Shown one piece after another: positions 8,159 to 14,302 of a stretch of 25,766 bases of DNA. Source of the DNA: an uncultured Christensenella sp. (GTDB taxonomy: Bacteria; Bacillota; Clostridia; Christensenellales; Borkfalkiaceae); contig CAJUHC010000001.1 of the NCBI GenBank assembly GCA_910586345.1, positions 111,329 through 137,094 of the forward strand. Reading direction: 5' to 3'. A model generated the notes under the pieces. The model searched no databases. It was not told the DNA's origin and was given only the letters and a program-made list of their open reading frames with translations. How positions within the stretch are numbered: position 1 is the first letter of the stretch; each line of letters starts with the position of its first letter. A program made the position numbers and the translations under genes.

Positions 8159-8365
8159 ATGGTCAAATTAGGAGAAAAAATCAAAGAATTGCGTATAGAA
8201 AAAGGTTTAACGCAAATGCAACTCGCCAAACTCATAGGCTCGAGCCAGAAAGCAATAGACTATTGGGAACGTTCGGTAAACGAGCCGAAAGCAAGCTATA
8301 TTGTTGCGCTCGTAAAAGTATTCGGAATATCTTTCGACGAATTTTTCGAAAACACGGTAATCTGA
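8159..8365 (+). CDS. Small XRE-family repressor
   Basis: A 68-residue protein consisting of a single HTH_3/XRE helix-turn-helix (residues 4-60; GLTQMQLAKLIGSSQ gives the HTH). It has the standard length of minimal Cro/cI-like regulators of Firmicutes and ends shortly after helix 5. It diverges from the lipoprotein gene, and two identical palindromes lie in the 95-bp gap, one inside the lipoprotein promoter and one next to its own -10. The simplest reading is a repressor of both genes. The start cannot be moved: the GEKIKELR segment that begins the fold follows at once. What signal relieves repression is not visible; the protein has no ligand domain. Confidence 0.88.
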   Translation: MVKLGEKIKELRIEKGLTQMQLAKLIGSSQKAIDYWERSVNEPKASYIVALVKVFGISFDEFFENTVI

Positions 8366-8431
8366 CGTACGACCGCATTAAAAAAGGACGCTTTTACGGA
8401 GTATTTCATAGAGATAAATTACAATGAAAAC

Positions 8432-8451
8432 TAGTATTTATCGAAATACTA
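8432..8451. promoter_or_regulatory. Palindrome upstream of the membrane XRE gene
   Basis: TAGTATTT (8432-8439) and AAATACTA (8444-8451) form a perfect 8-bp inverted repeat with a 4-bp centre. It could be an operator for the XRE protein encoded at 8541, or a weak hairpin. Confidence 0.35.
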
Positions 8452-8516
8452 TGCTAAATAGGATTATTGATAACGAACTCTACGGAGAGTAGATATGCAT
8501 TCAGCTCATACTGTGC

Positions 8517-8522
8517 TATAAT
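8517..8522 (+). promoter_or_regulatory. Extended -10 promoter of the membrane XRE gene
   Basis: TGC-TATAAT is an extended -10 element; the -35 region is weak. The start near 8529 leaves a leader of about 12 nt that consists mainly of the AAAGGAGG ribosome binding site (8529-8536). Confidence 0.5.
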
Positions 8523-8540
8523 GTTCTTAAAGGAGGCGTT

Positions 8541-9143
8541 ATGGACACCATTAAAATAGGACAATTTATCAAAAGTTTAAGGAAAGAAAACTCTTTAACA
8601 CAACGTGAAGTTGCCGAGCGGTTAAATGTATCCGAAAAAACCGTTTCAAAATGGGAAACAGGCAACGGTATGCCCGAAGTCAGTATAATGTTGCCATTAT
8701 GTAAACTTTTCGGAATCAGCATCAATGAACTTTTATCGGGAGAACGACTCGACGAAAAACAATACGTCGAAAAAGCGGAAGAAAATATGGCTATGCTTAT
8801 CGATAAAACTACGCCGCGAAAGAAAATCGTTATATCCACAATTTCTTGCGTTTTAGTAATACTATCAAGCCTTGCTTTAATTCTTATATCGGCTTTATTC
8901 GTTACGCAAATATGGCTTAAATTTGTTGTTATCGGAATTGCGCTTACAGTCGTTATCGCCGATATAGCGGTCATACTTCTTGTTGCAGTAAGTACGGAAA
9001 TTTATGAATGCGAGAAATGCGGTAAAAAATTCGTACCGAATTTGACCGCATATGTTTTAGCTCCGCATACATTAAAGAGAAGATACTTAAAATGTCCTCA
9101 CTGCGGAAAAAAAAGCTGGAATAACAGTCGTTTAAGAAAATGA
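8541..9143 (+). CDS. Membrane-anchored XRE regulator with zinc ribbon
   Basis: A 200-residue protein with three parts. Residues 4-64 are an XRE helix-turn-helix (LTQREVAERLNVSEKTVSKWE). Two transmembrane helices lie at about 96-123 and 127-151. The cytosolic tail carries Cys157/Cys160 and Cys185/Cys188 in a CxxCGKKF and CPHCGKK arrangement, a zinc-ribbon pair. XRE proteins with C-terminal helices are common in Clostridia and are thought to tie DNA binding to membrane state; the zinc ribbon at the end is a less common addition. AAAGGAGG upstream fixes the start. The target is unknown; the palindrome at 8432-8451 is a candidate site. A strong terminator follows at 9206-9247. Confidence 0.85.
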   Translation: MDTIKIGQFIKSLRKENSLTQREVAERLNVSEKTVSKWETGNGMPEVSIMLPLCKLFGISINELLSGERLDEKQYVEKAEENMAMLIDKTTPRKKIVISTISCVLVILSSLALILISALFVTQIWLKFVVIGIALTVVIADIAVILLVAVSTEIYECEKCGKKFVPNLTAYVLAPHTLKRRYLKCPHCGKKSWNNSRLRK

Positions 9144-9186
9144 GCAATTTCAGCCGTCGGCCATTATAAAATAAATTTCAATGTAT

Positions 9187-9304
9187 CGTCCTAAACTTGA
9201 AAAAGAAACAGCCCGCTAACTTCATAAGCGAAGTTAGCGGGCTGTTTCCTTTCCCACAAGGGAACGCCTATAACAGATGTGGTTTCAGCGTCTTTTTTAG
9301 GACG
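9187..9304. repeat. 118-bp inverted-repeat cassette (MITE-like) enclosing a terminator
   Basis: CGTCCTAAA (9187-9195) is repeated inverted as TTTAGGACG (9296-9304). Between them lies the 18-bp stem hairpin at 9206-9247 and a smaller TTCCC/GGGAA hairpin (9251-9264). The end arms are short and no flanking duplication is clear, so a MITE is only one option. Confidence 0.35.
9206..9247. terminator. Long-stem terminator between convergent genes
   Basis: An 18-bp perfect stem (9206-9223 with 9230-9247) around a 6-nt loop; the arms start AAACAGCCCGCTAAC. A T-rich run (TTTCCTTT) follows on the plus strand and an A-rich run precedes it. It separates the converging XRE and DUF4180 genes. Confidence 0.85.
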
Positions 9305-9307
9305 TTT

Positions 9308-9676
9308 TTATAAATTTTCAGATAATTGTTCCAAAGCTGTCTGTAAATTTTCCGTAAAAAACACGTCGCGCCCCGAATTGCATTCATAAATAAAATCTTT
9401 AAGAGGTTTGCTTGTGTATTTTGAATAATCTCCGTATATAACGATACGAAACTTGTAATTTATGAACTTTTGCAAAATTTCACCGGTTAAACCGCTGCTT
9501 AAAATAAAAAATTTATTGACTATCAGGTCTTTGGATATCGCGATATTTTTCGTCCCCGCTTCGTAGTTTGCGGTCATCATTAAATCGATTGCGGACTGCG
9601 CGTCGGTTATTATCGGTTCATCGGACATTATATGGGCGATTTCGGTATTTTTATAAATAATCTTTTCAATTTTCAT
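9308..9676 (-). CDS. DUF4180 protein
   Basis: A 122-residue protein that matches the DUF4180 family over its full length. Typical features are the AQSAIDLMMTANY helix, the central GLTGEILQKFINY stretch, and the YSKYTSKPLKDFIYECN segment followed by a short acidic C-terminus. The family is widespread in Firmicutes and often found next to small regulators; no biochemical role is established that I know of. It starts 3 bp after the stop of the gene upstream and has no clear Shine-Dalgarno, which points to translational coupling with that gene. Confidence 0.88.
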   Translation of the reverse strand: MKIEKIIYKNTEIAHIMSDEPIITDAQSAIDLMMTANYEAGTKNIAISKDLIVNKFFILSSGLTGEILQKFINYKFRIVIYGDYSKYTSKPLKDFIYECNSGRDVFFTENLQTALEQLSENL

Positions 9677-9679
9677 TTT

Positions 9680-10120
9680 TTATTTATTATTTATCTGCCG
9701 GTTAATTAAGTCTCCTAAACAAACCGAGATATGCTTTGAATTGTTTTTATTATTGTCGTATGAAACATATTTTTTCTCGTCCAAAGTATAATGTTTATCA
9801 TCTTTTTTATTTAACCAAATTGTTTTACAGTATAAACAATCCGATTTTGGTATCCATACAGAACATAAATCATAAATATCGTCATAACCATAACGTATAA
9901 CAAATTTAACGACTTTATTTTTATATACTTTTGCTTCAAAGCAATAACCTAAACTGAGTTTTTTTATAGTTATTCTGCTTATTGAAATTTTTCGTTCAAA
10001 CTTATTATCAATAGCGTGGCTGTCGAAAATTAAAGGTAATTCGGAACTTAACGCCTTTTCTATTTGATGTTGTATATTTTCATTCCAATAGACCTCGCAA
10101 TGATAAAGACCGTCTTTCAT
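9680..10120 (-). CDS. Hypothetical protein coupled to DUF4180
   Basis: A protein of about 146 residues with no family I recognise. It begins MKDGLYHCEVYW, is rich in aromatic and basic residues, and contains a CLYC pair (from SDCLYCKTIW) that could hold metal only if paired with other ligands. No signal peptide or membrane helix is evident. I take the ATG at 10120 with GAGAGAAG upstream, because the longer frame would start at a TTG without a ribosome binding site at 10168. The coding sequence is clearly AT-richer than the chromosomal genes to the left, so recent acquisition is likely. It is coupled to the DUF4180 gene, with 3 bp between them. Confidence 0.65.
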   Translation of the reverse strand: MKDGLYHCEVYWNENIQHQIEKALSSELPLIFDSHAIDNKFERKISISRITIKKLSLGYCFEAKVYKNKVVKFVIRYGYDDIYDLCSVWIPKSDCLYCKTIWLNKKDDKHYTLDEKKYVSYDNNKNNSKHISVCLGDLINRQINNK

Positions 10121-10273
10121 AAATCTTCTCTCGTATATTTTATTAGGCAAATTTAAAAAAACGAACAATTTAAATATTTAATATTTTCCGATTTAACACT
10201 GTAATACAGTCTTACCTCAAACAAAAAGCAACCTAAACTTGACACTTAAAAAGTGGTTCGATTTAGGTCGCTA

Positions 10274-10405
10274 TTGGTGGAACTGAAAGCGGCAAAAACG
10301 CACACCGTAATATACAAGATAAACGGGCGGGAGTTTTATTGCGCCGTTGACTTGCCACTGTCGAACTACCCGCTTTATGGTAAACAGTTAGTCGCAAGGG
10401 GCTAA
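10274..10405 (+). CDS. Possible small protein or remnant at the left edge of the element
   Basis: An open frame of 43 codons with protein-like composition (LVELKAAKTH ... REFYCAVDLPL ... LVARG). Possible starts are the TTG at 10274, GTG at 10277 or GTG at 10253; an upstream stop is at 10247. No convincing ribosome binding site is present. Its end overlaps the end of the leftward 61-residue gene by 18 bp. Its codon use resembles the element. It could be a true small gene, or the C-terminal remnant of a gene cut at the element boundary, where an imperfect inverted repeat (10232-10267, CCTAAA/TTTAGG) is visible. Confidence 0.35.
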   Translation: MVELKAAKTHTVIYKINGREFYCAVDLPLSNYPLYGKQLVARG

Positions 10406-10573
10406 CCGCTCACGGCTTGCCCGTTCGGTTGCAAGGGCTGTCATAGCGTCCTTATAAATACGCTTTGACAGCCTTTTGGCTTGCTCTTTATCGGGCGGCA
10501 GTTTGGCGTAAATGTTTTTGCTTTGGTCGTTAAAGTATATAACCGTTATTCCGAGCGGCATATTGTTTTGCAT
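10388..10573 (-). CDS. 61-residue hypothetical protein, last gene of the leftward operon
   Basis: A small basic protein with no recognised family. An N-terminal beta-like segment (GITVIYFNDQ) is followed by a Lys/Arg-rich helix. AAAGGAA about 10 nt upstream supports the ATG at 10573. It is the last leftward gene of the element, 49 bp after the Shedu gene. Its small size and basic helix would fit a DNA-binding accessory factor, but that is a guess. Confidence 0.5.
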   Translation of the reverse strand: MQNNMPLGITVIYFNDQSKNIYAKLPPDKEQAKRLSKRIYKDAMTALATERASRERLAPCD

Positions 10574-10622
10574 ATACGAAATTCCTTTTTATCGCCTTAA
10601 AATATCTTCTTTTCGTAAGTGC

Positions 10623-11696
10623 TTAAAATGGCAAATCATCATCGTTAGTAACTATTTTTTTATCTTCAAATAAATCAAGCATAAGATTTATCTTTGCTAA
10701 CAACTCATCAAAACATATAATTTCAATAGACCTTAATTCATTACGATAAATTTCAAAACATTTCTTTTCGGCTTTTGATAATTTTGAATAATTGCCAACA
10801 AGTAAAACACACCTAATATTTAATGCTTCAAAACTACTATCTGTATTTAATCGTAAAGTAGCATATTCTTTATACAATTCGTCTTTTTGAATTAACAGTT
10901 GAGCAATAGCACCGCTTAAATTTTCGCTTGCTGAAAAAACATCAGTTCTGTACTTTGTTTCTTTGTTTAAATCTACTGTCGGATTTTTTATTTCTATTAG
11001 AGAGATATTTTTTGAAATTTTATTTTGGTATATAAAATCCGTGAATTTGCCGTGTCTATTATCTAAACTTTTTCCACCAACATAATTACAATCTTTCATA
11101 ATCATTAACGGGGCGTTAAATATTTGAGATAAAATCCAAGCATTTTTCTTGAAAAATGGTTGCCAAAACTTAATTTCGCCGCTATTTTCTAAATTGCTTT
11201 CAATCTCTCTCTTTACCCGTTTTAGATTTTCAACGTTCAAAGCAAAATTTATATTATTCAAATCAGCATTTGATAATAATTTTGACAACCCCTTTTTATC
11301 TCTTAATAGCGTTTTTAATTTCTCATAGTCCTCGTCTTTTTTTACATATGTTACTTCGCCTAATGGTGTATATTTACCCTCTATGAGTTTATATCTCTCG
11401 GTCAATTCACGCCACAATTGATAAGTTTCAGCACACGAAAGCGATAATTCAAAACTTTCGCCCGATTTTATTGATTTTTTATTTAATCGTTTAATATCAT
11501 CAAAAGTACCTGTTGATTTATTTGCAACTGTATATATAAATTTACCTTTTAACTTTTTTTCAGGTTCTTTTTCATTGTCAATTTGTTGCAATTCAAAACA
11601 AACTTGCGTCCTTGTTGTTTCGTCTAAAATTATTATAGGTGTCATATCTGCCGTTTTATTAGAGGTTGAAACAATTTTAATTTCGTCGTCGTGCAT
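10623..11696 (-). CDS. Shedu-type (DUF4263) PD-(D/E)XK nuclease with SSB-like tail
   Basis: A protein of 357 residues (362 if the ATG at 11711 is used). The C-terminal half is the DUF4263 domain of the Shedu defence protein SduA: WQPFFKKNAWILSQIF, GGKSLDNRHGKFTDF with the metal-binding Asp, LIEIKNP with the Glu-x-Lys pair, and SGAIAQLL plus FDELL near the end. Numbered on the longer form these are Asp225, Glu240 and Lys242. The N-terminal part (about 1-160) is not recognised and may be the sensor. Shedu acts as a stand-alone anti-phage nuclease. The last residues NDDDLPF look like the tip of bacterial SSB. GGAG sits 9 nt before the second ATG (11696), which I prefer. The gene is AT-rich compared with the rest of the element and has its own promoter, the pattern of a cargo gene. 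Confidence 0.85.
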   Translation of the reverse strand: MHDDEIKIVSTSNKTADMTPIIILDETTRTQVCFELQQIDNEKEPEKKLKGKFIYTVANKSTGTFDDIKRLNKKSIKSGESFELSLSCAETYQLWRELTERYKLIEGKYTPLGEVTYVKKDEDYEKLKTLLRDKKGLSKLLSNADLNNINFALNVENLKRVKREIESNLENSGEIKFWQPFFKKNAWILSQIFNAPLMIMKDCNYVGGKSLDNRHGKFTDFIYQNKISKNISLIEIKNPTVDLNKETKYRTDVFSASENLSGAIAQLLIQKDELYKEYATLRLNTDSSFEALNIRCVLLVGNYSKLSKAEKKCFEIYRNELRSIEIICFDELLAKINLMLDLFEDKKIVTNDDDLPF

Positions 11697-11727
11697 AGAT
11701 TTTTTCTCCATAGCAAAAGTTAATTTA

Positions 11728-11756
11728 ATTATAGCACAATTTTATTAAAACGGCAA
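11728..11756 (-). promoter_or_regulatory. Promoter of the Shedu gene, overlapping the end of rep
   Basis: Minus strand: TTGCCG (11751-11756), 17-bp spacer, and extended -10 TGC-TATAAT (-10 at 11728-11733). The -35 bases are the codons for the last residues (Leu-Pro) of Rep. The start near 11721 leaves a leader of about 25 nt before the ATG at 11696. Confidence 0.65.
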
Positions 11757-12947
11757 GTCGCCGTTGTCCTCTATCGGTACTAAATCGGAAAGTTTGGCTT
11801 GTTTTGGCGGCGGCACTTGTTTGCCGTCCTTTTTTTCGTAGTGCCACACGCCCAACGCCGTAAATTTTATTATGTTGTGTATTCTTGATATAAAAGCGTT
11901 GTAAACCTCGCGCGCGGCGTTTTGTTCGTCCTTGTAGAGCCTATCCAGCGGCAAGTTTGAGATTATAAAAACTTGCTCGAAACACGCAGTCCTATTTGAA
12001 AACCGCGCGGGCAGTTGAACGGGGAACTTGTCTAATAAGTTATTCATAAACGGCAAGTCTATTTTTCCCGTGAACTCGTCCAGCACTAATATTCTTTGGT
12101 GGTCGTATGCCTCGAACGTTCCTTTTAAGTAATTGTCAATTCGGCATATATCTTCTATCGGGTAATTGTCGTAAATGTATGTCGTTTTGCCCGTTCGGGG
12201 TATTCCGTAAATATACGTTACAATCACATTACGGAACTTTTTGCCGTATTCGGCTTTTAATTCGTCTTGCCTAAACTTTTCTATTTTATCGGGTCCGTAT
12301 TGTGAGTATAGAACGGGAAACATATTTTTCAGCAGTATGTTGTCAGCACCGAGTTTTAACGCCTCGAAAAATTGCGTTATATCGTTGCGCGTTCGCATTT
12401 CGCTAAACTCCCCGATTTCAACGGGCGGGGCTATGCGCGTATCGGTTTTCGTGCAATAGTCGCGGTTTTCCAAATTGCTCCCGCGCGGTACTATTATGTG
12501 AGCCGTCGGAAAGTCTTGTTTGACATTTACAAAACGCTTGCTGTTCTTGTAGATAATAAAGCCTTGTATGTGTGGCGTTCCGTTTTCGCCCCGTTCATAC
12601 TGATACACCGCATATTTCAAGCCGCCCATATCTTTCAAATTCTTAAAGTATTTTTCTATGCTCTCCAAGTCTTTGAAAAACGGGCGTTTGATTAAAACAG
12701 TTTTTCCGTCTTTCTCGTATGGAATATACCGAAACTCGAAAAAGCCTTTATTTTCGTCCTCTTGCAATACGGACAAATCATAATGATTTTCTTTTACCTC
12801 TATATCGGTATCGGACGGGTTTATTTCCGTATAGCCGCTGTCGGCGAATTTCGGGTTATTTATCGTCAGTAGCCAGCGTTTTTTCATTGTCGTAACGGGC
12901 GCGGGGTTTTCCTCGACGGCTATTTTATCGTTTTTGATTTCGTCCAT
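11745..12947 (-). CDS. rep: CRESS-type replication initiator (HUH endonuclease plus SF3 helicase)
   Basis: A 400-residue Rep that starts rolling-circle replication by nicking the origin and unwinding DNA. HUH part: motif I LLTINNP (26-32), motif II His126-x-Gln128 in HIQGF, motif III Tyr164-x-x-Lys167 (YCTK) with the nicking tyrosine. Helicase part: Walker A GIPRTGKT (248-255), Walker B ILVLDEF (Asp290, Glu291), motif C ending in Asn331, and a later Arg355 as possible arginine finger. Motif II with a single His plus Gln is the form seen in eukaryotic CRESS-DNA viruses and bacterial pCRESS plasmids. The protein ends in DNGDLPF, like SSB tips. GAGGTG 7 nt before the ATG at 12947 decides the start. 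The matching origin lies at 12975-13019. Confidence 0.93.
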   Translation of the reverse strand: MDEIKNDKIAVEENPAPVTTMKKRWLLTINNPKFADSGYTEINPSDTDIEVKENHYDLSVLQEDENKGFFEFRYIPYEKDGKTVLIKRPFFKDLESIEKYFKNLKDMGGLKYAVYQYERGENGTPHIQGFIIYKNSKRFVNVKQDFPTAHIIVPRGSNLENRDYCTKTDTRIAPPVEIGEFSEMRTRNDITQFFEALKLGADNILLKNMFPVLYSQYGPDKIEKFRQDELKAEYGKKFRNVIVTYIYGIPRTGKTTYIYDNYPIEDICRIDNYLKGTFEAYDHQRILVLDEFTGKIDLPFMNNLLDKFPVQLPARFSNRTACFEQVFIISNLPLDRLYKDEQNAAREVYNAFISRIHNIIKFTALGVWHYEKKDGKQVPPPKQAKLSDLVPIEDNGDLPF

Positions 12948-12974
12948 ATAAGCACCTCGATAATGCAAAATTCT

Positions 12975-12988
12975 TGTTCCGTGTTCCG
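12975..12988. repeat. Tandem 7-bp iterons next to the origin
   Basis: TGTTCCG occurs twice head to tail (12975-12981 and 12982-12988); on the rep-coding strand this reads CGGAACA twice. It lies between the origin stem-loop and rep, like the Rep-binding iterons of circoviruses. Confidence 0.7.
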
Positions 12989-12994
12989 CAGTGC

Positions 12995-13019
12995 CAGTAG
13001 GGTAATAGTAAGCCTACTG
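12995..13019 (-). other. CRESS-type rolling-circle origin stem-loop with nonanucleotide
   Basis: Minus strand: stem CAGTAGG (13013-13019) with CCTACTG (12995-13001), 7 bp, around an 11-nt loop CT-TACTATTAC. The nonanucleotide TACTATTAC (13002-13010) fits the NANTATTAC consensus of CRESS-DNA virus origins; the expected nick is after TACTATT. The stem-loop lies 48 bp upstream of the rep start. Confidence 0.85.
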
Positions 13020-13047
13020 CACACGGGCGGCTGTCGCCGCCCGTGTG
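13020..13047. other. GC-rich 12-bp perfect hairpin next to the origin
   Basis: CACACGGGCGGC (13020-13031) pairs fully with GCCGCCCGTGTG (13036-13047) around TGTC. It touches the origin stem directly and starts 12 bp past the stop of the upstream gene. No T-run follows on the minus strand, so it is more likely part of the origin or an RNA stabiliser than a terminator. Confidence 0.6.
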
Positions 13048-13058
13048 TTTGCGCGTTG

Positions 13059-13379
13059 CTATGAGTGAATGAGCGCGGCGGGCGCAACGTATAAAAGCGT
13101 TTCGCGCTTGCGTTGTTTTCGTTGTTCCGCTTGTCGCTTGCGTTGTTCGCGCCGCAGTAACTTAAAATCTTTCATAAGTTCGCGCGTAACGAATTTGGTG
13201 TTCTTATTGAGAATAACCATTTTCGCCTTGTAGTCTAAAACGGTATCATCTATTATCTCCCGAAAAAAGCGCGGCGGCAGTTGCGTGTCGCTTTCTTTCA
13301 TAGCCGTGAGTATGTCTATATTCTCAAATATAACCGCTAACTTTTCCTTGTGCAGTTCCGTAAAATCTAACTTTTCCAT
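13059..13379 (-). CDS. Small basic protein of the element
   Basis: A 106-residue soluble protein without a known family. The N-terminal two thirds look helical; residues 75-95 are a run of Arg, Lys and Gln (LRREQRKRQAEQRKQRKRE) that should bind nucleic acid. Its ATG lies inside the end of the ATPase gene (13-bp overlap), so translation is coupled to that gene. Its place between the ATPase and rep suggests a DNA-handling or DNA-compaction role; this is inference. Confidence 0.7.
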   Translation of the reverse strand: MEKLDFTELHKEKLAVIFENIDILTAMKESDTQLPPRFFREIIDDTVLDYKAKMVILNKNTKFVTRELMKDFKLLRREQRKRQAEQRKQRKRETLLYVAPAALIHS

Positions 13380-14242
13380 AGTTCCGTAACCTCACTGTTA
13401 TTGTTTTTGTTTTCGTTCTGACCGAATAGCGGGTAGCGTTCGCACCGCGCCAGCATAGCCGCCTTGTCGTTGCCCGTAAGCGTTGCAAGCGTTGTATGGT
13501 AGTTGCCCGTCATACCGTAATAAAAGTATTCTTTGCCGCTGTAACTGTCAACGCAGTTATATATGTTCCCGTAATGCGTATAGGCTTTTTTAACGGCTAT
13601 TTTTGCGTTGCCACTGTCCTTATAGCGGGCGTATTGACGAACGCCCTCAAACTCGTAACAGTTCCAAACCGTCTTTACCAGCCGCCCGTGTAGGTCGTAA
13701 TAATCGCGCTTGTTTTGCACCTCTATGAGTTTGTCGGAAAGCGAACGAAAGCGTTTGTCCGCGCTGTCGTCTATTTGCGTGTCAGCCCACATTTGCACAC
13801 CGACTTTTCGTTGCCGTTCAATGTAACGCAGAAAGTAGTCCGCAACCCGTTCGGCGGTCATAGACTTGCGACTGTCTAACTTGCTTTGAATTTCGGGCAG
13901 AAAGATTTTCGCATACGGCAAGAGATAGTCCACAGCGTGAACGCCGTCGTATAGTCCTATTCGTTCAAATTGCAGTTCCATAGAAACGCGCGGCTTATAC
14001 CCAAGCCCCCGCGCTATAAAAGTATCGTCAACGACATACACCAAATGTTGAACGTGCGGCGCGAGAGATAAGTTTTCCCAGCCGCCAGCCCGCAGCCGTT
14101 CAATTTCATTTTTGCAAATAGATAGGTCATAAACGGACAGCGGCGGTATCATATAGCGGCAAGCAAAATGCGCGAGTAAAGTTGTTTTACCTACGCCGCG
14201 TTCGCCTACAACGTAAGTTAAATAATACGTTTTGTTTTCCAT
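13367..14242 (-). CDS. Zot/HerA-like P-loop ATPase, probable packaging motor
   Basis: A 291-residue cytosolic ATPase. Walker A is GERGVGKTT (13-21). Two acidic hydrophobic strands follow: VYVVDD (68-73) and KIFLPEIQ (112-119). After the second come Arg125 and, at about 149-175, a strand-Gln-DKRFR block (WADTQIDDSADKRFRSL). That order resembles the Walker B, Gln and arginine motifs of Zot of filamentous phages and of FtsK/HerA-type packaging ATPases. Unlike inoviral Zot/pI it has no transmembrane helix. The C-terminal third is unassigned. A G-rich ribosome binding site (GGGGG) precedes the ATG at 14242. With a Rep nearby, export or packaging of the replicon's DNA is the likely role; a conjugation-type pump is the alternative. 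Confidence 0.65.
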   Translation of the reverse strand: MENKTYYLTYVVGERGVGKTTLLAHFACRYMIPPLSVYDLSICKNEIERLRAGGWENLSLAPHVQHLVYVVDDTFIARGLGYKPRVSMELQFERIGLYDGVHAVDYLLPYAKIFLPEIQSKLDSRKSMTAERVADYFLRYIERQRKVGVQMWADTQIDDSADKRFRSLSDKLIEVQNKRDYYDLHGRLVKTVWNCYEFEGVRQYARYKDSGNAKIAVKKAYTHYGNIYNCVDSYSGKEYFYYGMTGNYHTTLATLTGNDKAAMLARCERYPLFGQNENKNNNSEVTELWKS

Positions 14243-14264
14243 AAGTACCCCCGCAAAAGTAATA

Positions 14265-14290
14265 AGGGAGCGGACAAACGCCCGCTCCCT
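14265..14290 (-). terminator. Intra-operon hairpin upstream of the ATPase gene
   Basis: AGGGAGCGG (14265-14273) pairs with CCGCTCCCT (14282-14290), 9 bp around an 8-nt loop. On the minus strand it is followed by TTATTACTTTTG, a weak T-run. It probably acts as a partial terminator or mRNA end between the surface-protein genes and the ATPase/rep genes. Confidence 0.55.
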
Positions 14291-14302
14291 CGTAAGATTT
14301 AA

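Noticed and set aside
9190..10242. CCTAAACTTGA direct repeats as attachment sites of a small island with the DUF4180 pair
   Set aside because: Only 11 bp, one copy is part of the inverted-repeat cassette, and no recombinase lies between them.
13367..14242. Call as a canonical inovirus Zot (pI) protein
   Set aside because: It lacks the transmembrane helix and the periplasmic part of pI, and no inoviral coat gene is present; only a wider Zot/HerA-like assignment is supported.
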